DNA from: Hydnum rufescens UP504
Lineage: Eukaryota > Basidiomycota > Agaricomycetes > Cantharellales > Hydnaceae
Assembly (NCBI GenBank): GCA_014904985.1
Contig: MU129236.1
Span: 1-44,530, forward strand
DNA: 44,530 bases
Direction: 5' to 3'
Position 1 is the stretch's first letter; each line of letters begins with the position of its first letter. The notes beneath the pieces are model-generated. The model was not told the DNA's origin. It saw nothing but the letters and a program-made list of their open reading frames with translations, and ran no database searches. The position numbers and the translations under genes were made by a program. Below are positions 33,086-44,429 of the stretch, in pieces.

Positions 33086-35497
33086 CATAGAAAAACGTAA
33101 AGGGCATTAAAGGAACGCGACCGGGACGCACCAGCTGTTCTCCCCCCTGGGTGTAGGATCCATCAATGATTGCTTTGTACCCAATCATTCTGGACCGTCA
33201 TTCCTCTGATCTACCCCCACTCCGTCCATCGGTACCCAAGAGCAGAGCACTCACAAAACCCCTCCCGACCACAGCCCAGATCCGCCGAAAAACCCCACAG
33301 GACGATTCCCTATTCCATAGAGGCGATTCGCCGAGTTGTATGTTGTGATTCTCAACATCAGAGTCTGGATCGGCCCACTCGATGCTCCAAGGGTTAGTGT
33401 ACCAGTGCCCGCATACAATATGTTGTCAGTAATTATTCAAGACCGCGTGCAGAGAAATAAACACCGGTGGACGCAGTGAAGCCCAGATAATACCAGGTGC
33501 CCTCGACACCGCTCATCCTGAATTGGGAGAAGAAAAAAAAAAGAAGAGAGAAAAAAAGAGTCCCGAGAGGTCACGTCATCGAGATACAACTGAAGGTGCA
33601 CGGTTCATCTAAAAGATGTAGCTACTGGGCTCGCGGAGGAAAGAACGTATGGCATTACATTACCTCACCCGGTTGCGGACACCTGGGAAGAATCTAGTTC
33701 CTGACGTGCGGATTTCTGTCCTCCTGCGACGCACGAAATTCTGGCGACTGCCCAAAACCGGTAGTTCACCATTTCACCAGCCCCAATGAGCTCTGACTAA
33801 GGCAAAGATTAGTCCATCCTGAGGGGAAGTTGGAGCGGGGCTCCAATCTCATCTGATTCTGAGGGCACTTTTCGAGTTCTCGGTGACCGGCGACGCGTGA
33901 CAGCGTCGTGGAATCCTTTGTGACCAGTGACCGAACCTACGATCTAGCGCAATCCCTCAACAACTCAAAAGCGGCCTTGGTGTCATGCTTTCCGCAAACA
34001 ATTCATTTTTCCTCGGGGCGACTTGACAGCGTCGCGCCGCACTTCGTGGAGACCACTACGATGTTTATTACCTTCGTCTGCGATCCCTTTCCTTCCTCGC
34101 GCTTCCCTAGTAGTCTTACAGAGCCCTTCAATCGTGGCATAGCACCCTATTCTCCAGTGACGGGCCCAAAGACGACGTGGTGTCTAATGAACCCGCACAG
34201 TGAAGGATGAAAACCACCCGCGGCAAATCGTACAGGCACGGTATATGCGGGTGTATGGAGAGACGTTCCTCGACCTTGGCTTTTACTTGATGGCCTCGTT
34301 AGTTCGTGATACTCCTTTAGCACCAGTACAACCCTGTTCTTCAATCGGAAATACGTCTTCCAAGCCAAGCCCCCTCGCGTCCTGGTAAGCCGTTATTTTT
34401 CTTAATACAAGTCGTGCGGACCGTATGAACACGGCGAAATAAATACACGAGGTGAGCGGGGCGAGGCTTAGTGTCCGCCCAGTGAGCCTCTCATTTACTC
34501 TGTTGATGCAGTAATCTAGGCAAACGTACGTGATATATACGTGTTTTGGCCGTTGTGTCACTTCCATACTCCATATTCATTTAGTCTTTGCGGGAGTGCA
34601 GGAAACTGTAGGACGCATGCCCGTCCCATTTCCCGCGCCTTAGGTTTTCCCTGTACTACATCACTATCATTCAGCCTACAAGGGCGTTGTTTGGACTTTG
34701 GATCTCCTACGGTGTATTTTCTTCATCCATTCTCCCTTCATTTGCTCATACCTGAATAGCTGGCGAAGACACCCACCTACCGCTAACATCGGAACACGGA
34801 GCCGCGAGGTGCGAGTGTAGCTCATTCTTTCCTTGGTCTTCTGAGTGGAGGACTGATCCGCCTGCCTACTCAGGTAGAGTGAAAAAAGCAAGCGCGCTCC
34901 ACCGTCACTGAGAATAGCGTCTGAGGCGGTGGCATGCGGGACCGCGTCGGCGCCCGGGGCGTGTCCGAACTTACAGCGATCTGCGACACAATACTAAGTG
35001 TCCGCGTTTATCATGTTCAGGAGCAGTCTGGGTATAAGTACTTGCATTCTCCATGATGGTGACGAAAACTCAAAGGTGTAGGCTTAGGATTTGAGTCCCT
35101 AGAAGCGAGGAGGTTTGAGTTGACCTGCGATACTCAGGAAAGCACGGTGCAAGGGCTGACGGAGAAGAGATAATTTCTGCTCAAGCGCCCAAAGAAACGA
35201 GTTGGATTGAATGGGGGTGTAAATAGATCATCCCCGGACACGTGAATATCAGTCCAAACCCAAATCTTAGTCGACCTCCGGAGCAATCCCTCAAGCTAAA
35301 TCTTAGCCTCTATCTTTACAGGCTTAAGGACTCCCTGGTGATTTGAGGAGGGCTGGCATGTCCTGCTAATGATGAACGTGAAGTTTTCATCCCAATGTTC
35401 TTTGGCCTCGTGGTTTCGGTGTGGATCTCTCCTTAAATTTCGGTCATCAACGTTCAATGCTATGACTCTCGTGTTGGATTCCCCGCGTTTCTGATCC
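33086..35497. other. Unit 2 to unit 3 spacer
   Basis: This holds the downstream spacer of unit 2 (33,100-34,490), very similar to 27,530-28,920, and the upstream region of unit 3. No protein is supported. The stretch 33,940-34,150 shows distant similarity to the outer part of the inverted repeat arms. Confidence 0.4.
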
Positions 35498-35569
35498 TTG
35501 ATGGCACACTGGGCGCGGTGGTCCGCTCTCATCCCTCCAAGGACTCTCATCCCTCCAAGCACACTCATC

Positions 35570-38279
35570 CCTCCAAAGACAACGGTCTTGTATCCCACTA
35601 AACCCGGCACTGATGCCACTGACTCTTTTGCCGCTATCGCTGAAACGGTCCCTCCAGTCGACTGGAAGTTCCCTGACTTCTATAGGGAGGTTACCTCTCC
35701 TGACTCTTTGTACGGCATCCTGTTGAATACGTGCAACGGCATAATAACGGAGAATTTTGGTAGGCTGCATGCATTTGTATCGGGGGATGTCCGAGAGATC
35801 GCGTGTTACCTGGGCACGGTTGGCATAGTTTATCATGTCCTTGCATTCCAGGTGGCTGAATGAACTTCTAGGACTGGTATCTGCTCATGAGTGTCCACAT
35901 CCAGAACCAGAGGGTGCCAGTTGTCTGGTTGTGGGCGCAGAGGTGGTCCGATAGCGGCCCGTGTACTATTCAATTCTCCGCCGACCGCTCTACCCTCGGC
36001 CACGGGGAACCACGCGACGATTACACTATGGCCACCACATTTGCTACCCTGGATTTCCGTCGCGTCATAGACCTTCTCAATAATATTACAGTTCCCAACT
36101 TGGATTACTATAGCTACTCTTGGTGGTGGGCTCACATCAACTTCGGAACGCTTCATCAAGGCTTCGGGGGATCTTGGGTCAAACCGGCCTCCCCACCCTG
36201 GCTCGAGGGGAACATCTTGTTTTCCCTACGCTACGTGCCCCATATAGAAGGGATACAGCGCCAATTTGCTATCTGGTTCCCTAACGCGAATAAGATCTCA
36301 CTCAGGGACCCGGAGAGATGGAAAAACGAGCCCGCTTCTCTGTCTCAACCTGCCGATTCAACCCTAGCGGACACGAAAGGGAAAATAGCACATATTGGCT
36401 CAGCACCAACCCCACCGGAGGAACATCTCCAACGACCTCGCCCAATGCAGTCGTCCAATGCGAATGGTGTGCCTGCTGCTGCTGCCGACGCCGAGAAGAA
36501 TGGTGGTGCACTGCCTCGAGGTCGCGAAATTAACCCTCCAATGTAATTCCCTCAGAGCCCATCGAATCCCCGACACCTCACGATCCGCATCCTCGTTCAA
36601 TACCCCAAACCAGCAACCTCTTGTCTGGCCAAGCCGATGAGAGGCCACCCGTGCAACCCGCCAATCCGCCCTCGACCCCCACTCCTCCTAAAGAGGCTTC
36701 CACCGGAATAGACGAAGCCACGTCCATTCTACGACGTGTTGCGATTACAGCTCCTTCCGCAGAAGCTTTGGGACAAGGCCCACAATCCAGCGCACCATTT
36801 TCCAATCCCCAAGCCAGTCCCTTCGAAACTCCCAACTTGACTGGCCGTATTGTTCGTTTAGGCTCAACACCCATGGCCAGAGGAGGGTACTCCTCAGTCT
36901 GGAAAGGCACATTGCTCTCTGCCACCTCCGACGACTCTCGCCGAACTCTTCAGGTACTCTTTTCAATTCATAGCTCCCAGAGGGCGCATGTGCTAACAAA
37001 TGATGCCCTAGGTTGCCCTCAAGGTGCTTCATGTTTTGTATACGGATGAGTCCACAGTCCAACGAAAACTCCGCAAGGTAATTTTATCTTACAGTTTCAC
37101 TGTGATCTTCCGTTCACGATAGGGATAGCATCTGCATATAGAAATGCGAATATGGGCCCAATTGCGTCACGAGAACGTGGTGAGATTATTAGGTCATACT
37201 GAAGAACCCGAAGGGCCTGGTCTCGTTTCAATCTCGTACGTTCACGGTGATGTCCTAAGCTTTCTAGAAAAGAATCCAAGTGTCAATCGAGAGATTATCG
37301 TGCGTTTACATTGATGTGGTTTCATTCAAATATGGGGGGTATCCCGAACTGAGCTTGATCTTTACAGTGTGCGGATGTTGCATTGGGATTACAGTACTTG
37401 CATGAACACAAGCCTCCAATTGTACACGGTGATCTTAAAGGGGTATGGTTGAATACACGGAGCGATGGTGCTTCGCTGATGAATTGATATGTTCAGCGGA
37501 ACGTGCTGATCGATGGAGAAGGAAGAGCAAGTATTTGTGATTTTGGACTGTCTATCATTCTTGATGGGGGACCTACGGGCTATACGTCATCGAACTTCGG
37601 CGGGTCACTGCGATTTCTGGCTCCTGAACTTATTCATGAAAATGAGGAAAGCACTAAAACTGTACAGACGGACGTATATGCTTATGCGTGCACTTGTATT
37701 GAGGTGCGATTCATTCCTGCGGGGCGACATGCTTTGTATCTCGGTTGTAATTCTCTATTTGCTGTAGATCTTGTTTGACCAGGAGCCCTACCACCAACTG
37801 TCCAAAGAGGCATCCCTTATACGTGCTATATCGAATCATCAACCTCCCTTTGAACTATCGAACGAGGAACTTGGTTTTCCTTCACTTTTGCAAATCTTGA
37901 AGCGCTGCTGGGATCATGACCGATCAAGTCGGGCACCATTGAACTTGATCATCGACACTATAAAGCGCTGCCTGTACCGTACCTATCGAATGAACTTGGG
38001 CGTCCATCAAGGAATCGTACGTACTCTCTCTGGATAGCACTCTACTGATTATGGACCCAAATTATTTGTTCACAGGGGAGGCGTGTTCGATTCATGTGCC
38101 TTCCTGGCGTTGAACAAGCAAAGCTGATATGGGTAGATGACGGTGGACTGAGCATCGTGGTGGATTCTTCGGCCTCATTCCACCGAGTCCCAATCTACCA
38201 GCGCTATCATTGGGAATTGATGGATAACCGGATCTTGACGGTGTGTTGCGCCTTACTTTCTAACAGAAGTAAAGGCTGA
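35570..38279 (+). pseudogene. TKL-like protein kinase, copy 3 (frameshifted)
   Basis: The first coding part is open from about 35,500 and reads SFAAIAETVPPVDWKFPDFY, FGRLHAFVSGDVREIACYLG and VYHVLAFQ. A gtggct to atccag gap (about 35,852-35,902) would join it in phase to NQRVPVVWLWAQRW, which suggests how the N-terminal exons were once connected. The N-terminal frame then ends at TAA 36,544 because, as in copy 1, one base is missing relative to copy 2. The downstream frame resumes with SGQADERPPVQPANP and MARGGYSSVWKGTL. Kinase motifs are all present (VALK, HIEMRIWAQLRHENVV, IVHGDLKG, CDFGLS, FLAPEL). A one-base loss near 38,229 changes the last dozen residues. No ATG is found at the site used in copy 1. 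Confidence 0.75.
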
Positions 38280-38462
38280 CAGGGTATTAATAGACTCGGA
38301 GGATGGTTCTGATGCACCCTCTCTCTCAAGGAAGGATGCGTCATCATGGGAGAACCCACCCTATGTCTCAATGTGGACAGATTACTCTGTGAAATTTCGC
38401 CTCCCCTACTCATCGATGGTGTCGTACAAGTCCTACCATGAAGCCATGTCATAAACAGTACC

Positions 38463-39393
38463 ATGGATACTAGGGTGAGAATCGATACTGGAGCTTTTAA
38501 TGGGCATATTGGGGTGGGCCGTTCCCCTTGGAGGTCGACAGGGATTCTAGTCTCAATCTCCTTTCCTTACGACTGGCCGTCATTTTCTGGTTTATTCATG
38601 GAAGTCATGTTGTGTGTGTATGAAGGCGGCTACGACTGTAGATCTCAATTCCCGACAGATGTACTTGACGGCTTAGAGGAAGAAAGGACATCAAACGAGC
38701 ATCATACTTTGATAATTTACATTCCTGGGGGAAGGACATTGATGCGCGAAATCAACCGGCGGAATCGAAGATTTCGGAACGTTGGACGAAGCAAGAATCT
38801 CAAGGATGGTGAGCAAAAACGAGCCACACAAAGTCGACATTCTTAGTGGCTTCTTTAGTCAACTTCCGCACACTCCACGTAGATTAATTTATGTGCTGTC
38901 TGCGGAACGGAGCCCTTGGGACTGCCAAGGATAGAGAAAAGTGCAGAGAACATCAAAGAAACGCGGATAGGATGCACCTACTGTTCTCCCCCCACCCGCC
39001 CGCGTGTGGACTAGGTGTGGGATCGATCGATCATGGGTTTGTACCAGATCATACTTGACGGTCGTCCCCTTGATCTATCCCCACTCTGTCAATCGGGATC
39101 CAAGGAGTGAACATTCACAAAATGCTTCTCAACAGCCTGGATGCACCGGAGATTCAAATGGGTACTCCATAGGGGGGATCCGCCCAGTTGTTTGCGATTC
39201 TCGAGACCAGAGTCTGAATCAGCCTGCTCAGGGCGGTGAGGGTTAGTGCTCCAGTGCCTGAAGATGCTGAGTAAGTATTAACGTGACTAGCCCACTTAGG
39301 ATTTCGGTTTGGTCCGAAATTCTCATAGAGGGGAGAAAACGTAACCGTCGCCGGTAACAGGCAGCGTTTAGAGTGTCGATGATTAAGTTCCAC
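38463..39393. other. Unit 3 downstream segment, decayed
   Basis: The conserved segment after the kinase is present (FFSQLPHTPRRLIYVLS near 38,855-38,905) but the frame is interrupted. Similarity to units 1 and 2 ends near 39,250. Confidence 0.4.
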
Positions 39394-40380
39394 AAAATGT
39401 GTGCACCCAGGAGACTCTGTACTTGGGTCCTTCGTGGGGCGGCACAGCAGCGCGTTGTCGAAGATTTACTCTAAAACTGGACAGGTATACACCTGGTGAA
39501 CTCCTCCTCTCTTGGATTGGTCCAAAGGGAGGCCGATGGTCCAATATAGCACGGATAAGGTCCCTCTTTGGAGAGTTCGTGGTAGGGCTCCTGGTCAAAC
39601 AAGATCTACAGTGAATGGAGGAATACAAGTCAGATAAAAGTGCAGCGTACGGGAGAATGCCTCCCACCTGAATGCAAGTGGCATGCATAAGCATATATGT
39701 CGGTCCAAACCAGTTCGAGTGCTCTCATCCAGAAGTTCCGGAAGCCAGAAATCGTAGTGACCCGCCGAGTTTGAGGACGTGATGACCAGTAAGGGTCCGC
39801 CCATCAAGAATGATAGACAAGTCCAAAATCACAAATACTCCGCTTTCTCTCCATCGATTAGCACGTTCCGCTGAAATATATCATCCATCAGCAAAGCACC
39901 ATCGCTCAGTGTATTCAACCATACCCGCTTTAAGATCACCGTGGATGATTGGAGGCTTGTTTCATCAAGTAGTACTGTAATCCCAAAGCAACATCCGCAC
40001 ACTGTAAAGATCGAAGCTTTCAGGTTTTTTTGGGATACCCCATAGTTGAGTGAACAAGAAAGGCGGCATCACATTTGAGTGACGAACCAGCATTCAATTA
40101 CCAAACGAACGACGAGCTGAGTTATGTGCCAATCGACCTCCGATTCATCTTTCTGGAGTTGCTTTTGCTCTCAGAATGTGGCGCCGCTATTGACGAAGAA
40201 TGCACCGGGGTTGTTGCATAATGAAATACGAATTTGAGAAAACAGTGGTGCGTAGGCCGTTCGGGTTCTTTGAATCTCAGTATGAACCTTAATAACCTCA
40301 CCTACGTTCTCGTGACGCAATTGGGCCGCCCCATAGTAATTATAAAACGCATTTTCTAGTACTGGCGATAATGCAAAATT
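39394..40380 (-). pseudogene. Kinase copy 4, inverted C-lobe fragment
   Basis: The reverse strand carries, from 40,330 down, an equivalent of QLRHENV, then TGGGATTACAGTACT-type sequence, CCACGGTGATCTTAAAG, RNVLIDGE (near 39,870), an altered DFG region and FDQEPYHELSKEG (near 39,590), followed by PFG and a decayed end. Many frameshifts are present. It is a pseudogene in the orientation opposite to the array. Confidence 0.8.
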
Positions 40381-40975
40381 GCTACCTCTCATCCATCCAG
40401 GGCGGACGCGTGGGAAACGCCTGGCTATCTGAGTGAATATCCACGACTAGTTCGCGCGGAAATAGCAGCAATCCTGTTTTAAAACATATACCGTCCGGTA
40501 TGTATTTTTCGCGGTGTGGTCGGTTTGAGCATATTCTTTGGACTTTGTCTATGCACCGTTATAGGAACCGAGGTACCGTTATGCAAGTGGAGAGACATCC
40601 TTGAGGGAACTAACCTGGTGGACCCGTATAATGATTGGAGAGAACCATTGCGCCCTCGGCGGAAGCAACCATCATTGCCATCCCGTACCGGAGTTTCCAT
40701 GCTCATGAAGAATAGAGCTCGTGCTCATGAAGAGTTCGTGCACTTTGTTCTGGTGGTCCGAGGTCGGTCGAGATACGCTAGGAGCAGGCGCCTCAAGCAT
40801 CCAAGACGAGGAAGTTACCTCTCCTCGCGCCACTGACGGTGTTGTTAGACGCTAAACGAATTAGAATTTGAGTCTGGCACGCGCAGCTTCTAGTCCACGC
40901 TGTCCTTTATTCCGGAGTTTCGATAGCAGCACTGGGTCTGGGTGCGAATTGGAAAATCGGTGAGGCGATGCGCTA
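40381..40975. other. Unassigned segment
   Basis: No similarity to the tandem unit was recognised. An ORF of about 106 codons (40,516-40,836) lacks an ATG start and a recognisable domain, so I leave it unannotated. Confidence 0.25.
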
Positions 40976-41175
40976 CGGCTTACTAAGTTGACGCAATATA
41001 GGTACGAAGCTTCTGCGGAAGGAGCTTGTAATCGCAACACGTGGTAGAATGGACGTGGCTTTCTCTATTCCGGTAGGAAGCTCTTTAAGGGAGGAGTGGG
41101 AGTCGAGGACGGATTGCAGGTTGCACGGGTGGCCTCTCATCGCTTGGCCAGACAAGAGGTTCCTGGTTTGGGCCA
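40976..41175 (-). pseudogene. Kinase copy 4, inverted linker fragment
   Basis: The reverse strand matches the linker of copies 1 and 3 (GPNQEPLVWPSDERPPVQP-type and STGIEKATSILPRVAITS). It is a 200-bp piece separated from the C-lobe fragment by 600 bp. Confidence 0.75.
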
Positions 41176-41639
41176 CTCACCGATATAAAGATACCGATAT
41201 GGATTTCCTGTAATCGAGAAGGTGTCGGGGATCCGATAGCTCTGTGAGGTGAAAATTTAATTCACTCTCTCAACCCATACAGATCATATCTTGGGAAGGG
41301 ACGGGGTAGTGGAATCCGAGCGAAGCGACTGTCCTATTCCGCGCTCAGGAGCCAATACCGGATCCCCGAAAACATCCTAGTGGTTCTGTATATACAGTGG
41401 ATCAATCGTTCATATCCAGTCTATCCCATACAGCCAGAATGGCTCTTCTTGATCATGGTACACGCCGATGAGCGAGAGCACCCGTTCAGGCAAATTCCTT
41501 GCGAGAGTCCGTCTCGGACTCCACGGATCCTCTTATTATGGAGAAGAGGCTTCATACCGAAGGAGACCGACGATAGCGCACGGTCGACTAATTCTAGCTA
41601 CCCCACTGTTGATACAGCTTTCGAGACAGTTCGGCAAGG

Positions 41640-42580
41640 CTCACATCTACCACCATTGTTCAATCCCCAACCCAGTCCCCTTCGCAACTCTAACTTGACT
41701 GGTCGTATTGAGTTCGTTTAGCCAACACCGATGGCCAGAGGAGGTATTCCTCCAGTTCTGGAGAGGCAGCTTGCTCTCTGTAGCCTCCGACGACTCTCAC
41801 CGAACTCCTTCAGCACTCTTCTTCGATTCAATAAGCTTCCGGAAGGGCGCATGTGTAACAAACCGATGCCTAGGTTGCGGCCCTCAAGGTGCTTCATGCT
41901 TCGTATACGGATGAGTCCAAAGTCCAAACGAAAACTCCGGAAGGTAATTATTATCTGACAGTTTCAACTATGAATCTTCCCACTCACGATGGGGATCAAC
42001 AAACATCATGCAATAATATAGAAAAAAGACGAATATGGAGACCAATTGGCGTCACAGAGAACGTAGATGAAGGATTAAATTAAGGTCAATACTAGAAGAA
42101 ACCAGAAGGGAAACCTTGGACTACAGAATTTACAATCTCGTACCGTTACACGGATGATAGAACCATAAAAGCATTTCATAGAAAGAAATCAAGTGTAAAA
42201 CAAATCGAGAGAATAATCAGATAGCGTATTACATAAAATAGATAGTGATTATCACATCAAAAAAATGTGGGGCGGTATCCCAAACTGAGCTTGATCTTTA
42301 CAGTGTGCCGGATGTATGCTATTGGAGATTACAAGTAACAATAATGACATGAAACAAAAAGCACCAATAAACATACACGGTGATACTTAAAAAAGGAGGT
42401 AAATAAGGAATTGAAAAATACACTGAGCGAATAGGATGCTTTGGCTAGATAGTTGATAAACAGAATTCAAAGCAGGAAGATGCTAATACGAAATGGAGAA
42501 AGAGGAGAGCGAGATATAAAAATATGTGAAAAAAAATTAATAATGAGACTGATCATAATACTAAATACTTAGATGAGAGG
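41640..42580 (+). pseudogene. Kinase copy 4, direct fragment with many single-base insertions
   Basis: The order of copies 1-3 is kept from the TGR.. MARGG region through the VALK exon, the RHENV exon and the sequence around the catalytic loop, but single bases, mostly A, are inserted every few positions, more densely towards 42,560. No reading frame survives. The segment ends at a 28-A run. Confidence 0.75.
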
Positions 42581-42584
42581 GACC

Positions 42585-42612
42585 AAAAAAAAAAAAAAAA
42601 AAAAAAAAAAAA
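42585..42612. repeat. Poly(A) run of 28
   Basis: 28 consecutive A, followed after 13 bases by another run of 11 A (42,626-42,636). It lies exactly at the border between the degraded kinase fragment and the right inverted arm. Confidence 0.9.
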
Positions 42613-42639
42613 CCAAACAGGCAGTAAAAAAAAAAAGAC

Positions 42640-44322
42640 CTTGGCGCTCTCCCATGGGAAAATGTGGGCTACGAACTGGAACACATTTCTGACACGTCCT
42701 CGATGGCTTGGTCTTTATAAATCCGTGCCCGATAGGCCCTCGGGCATCTCGTGGGCATCCGGCACGCCCTAAAGTGCAATCATGGGAGCTGCAAGCTTAC
42801 GCGAGTGCGCCCGTCCTGCGCACAGAATGGCCAAAGTTGGAGAGATCCCGAGTTTCTGCGATTGGGTGGCAGGTGTAATAGAACGGAATGGGAGAAGGGT
42901 TAGATCCAAGCACAAGGTTCTCCTGAACATGAAGCAGCATTGAGTCCAGATTTGTTTTACTCGTCCTTCTAGGGGTAGGGCAGAATTCATAGCTGTTCAG
43001 GGGCCATGGAGGTAGTGAGAGACAACTCCCGATCCGCCCATGGTAATTCTAATCCTAGAAATGTTGGGTGATTATGTAAACCTGGCCACACTGCGACAAA
43101 TCCTGATGAGAATGCGGATCAGGAATGCACATACAAAAATCGAGAAGGCCCACAACCCTCAAGGGTGGCATCGTGAGCATGCGGTCGAAATCAACTGAAA
43201 GCTGTAAATCAAAGAACTGAAGTCAGTCCAGGGCAGGAGCTCATTTTATAACGACAGGTCATGGGGAGCTATGTCTTAGATCTCGACACCCCAATAAAAC
43301 TTGGCGTGCTCGGGAAATGGATGAATACCCTCCAGGATAATTTTCAGCATAACGATCGGGGATGCTCTTCAGTCAACCGGTGATCAAGCCCAGGAACACT
43401 GATCATCCCTTTGAATTGTTAGGTGAAGGTCCAACTGACAAAACAAGGGTTGGAACGAAAACACAGGGGAAAGGGAGTAGTGATTACATACGTGTGCGCC
43501 GGGACAAGTGAGATCTTGAGGAAGGAATCTAGGGAGTGAAGAAAAAAAATCCCCAACACTCTCCAGATTTCGCCGCGCTCGGATAGCACGAGTCCTGTTG
43601 ATTTAGACGGCATCAAAACGTTCCTTGCTAGTTGTGGATGTGGTCTCCCACAAAAATCACGCTTGGTAAGATGCACCTTTGGGAATATCGGAGTCGAGCC
43701 ACATTGGCCAATAAGGAGTCGAAATCCAGCTGGCGCACCATGGACGAGTCCTACAACGCGTCGCACTCGCCAAGTTTTCAATGTCGCTTTCAAAAATGTA
43801 GGACAGACCAGGGATTGATGAATTCAATTGCAGATAGTCGATTGAGCTTGTCAGCCAGTCTGAACATGGTCAGAAAGAAATACGAGCAAGTGCGACCGAG
43901 ATAACGTTCTAGTGGTTGCCCACTAACATCAGCCATCACTTGATCCCCAGAGGTCAGACCTTCAAATGAGGAAGAAGCTCGGAGCGTTAGGGTGGGAAGT
44001 AGTCCCAAAATTCTGTCAGGAGAGTGTTCTAGAAGCGGAAAGCACGTTCATGACTAGGATACAAAGCCCGCCTTCGAGCTGTTTGGAGACTAAGCTAGCG
44101 AGAGCAATGCCATCAACTCAAGACAGCTGTCACATGTCACCGTCACGCTGAACGGAGGTTGGCGCTGAACTCCAAACTACCGACTCAGTATGAACTGATA
44201 GTTTGAGCTCGCTGGAGCTGATGGGCAAACTACCGCCTTTGAGCGTCCAAGAATTGCCACGAATCTCCTCTAGGAGAGGAGAAAAGTCCACCCACTGGAC
44301 TCTTCAAACGTTACAACTAGGT
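42640..44322 (-). repeat. Right arm of the long inverted repeat
   Basis: This is the reverse complement of 20,606-22,585 in diverged form. On the minus strand it has CGRPHPQLARNVLMPSKST (near 43,595-43,650), a candidate intron gtgttgggg to tccctag (about 43,529-43,560) and the VDFD region near 43,190. It is about 300 bp shorter than the left arm. No intact ORF. Confidence 0.75.
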
Positions 44323-44429
44323 GAGATCATATTAACATGCGATGTGTTCTTTCTCCCACGAGCTCGCCAGCTGTATCTTTTCGTTGGACTCTACATCTTC
44401 AATGTATCTGGATGATATGGCCTGGGATC

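Larger units (their letters stand above)
23360..39250 (+). repeat. Three direct tandem units of about 5.55 kb, each with a kinase gene
   Basis: The anchor tttactctg.cgatgcagtaat (gatgcagtaat conserved) occurs near 23,367, 28,921 and 34,495, giving periods of about 5554 and 5574 bp. Order within each unit: upstream spacer, N-terminal kinase exons, kinase exons, downstream conserved segment, spacer with aagaa-rich tract. Unit 3 loses similarity after about 39,250. Sequence relations are mosaic: in the kinase exons units 1 and 3 are closest, while in the downstream spacer units 1 and 2 are closest. Confidence 0.9.

Noticed and set aside
40516..40836. 106-codon ORF between kinase fragments
   Set aside because: It has no ATG start, no recognisable motif and no counterpart in the other units.
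42585..42636. Poly(A) tail of a retroposed transcript
   Set aside because: The sequence before it retains intron positions of the kinase copies and is full of single-base insertions; an assembly or consensus problem explains it better.
20606..44322. Starship-type giant mobile element
   Set aside because: No tyrosine-recombinase captain gene was found, the flanks are long inverted repeats, and the sequence looks basidiomycete rather than from a filamentous ascomycete.
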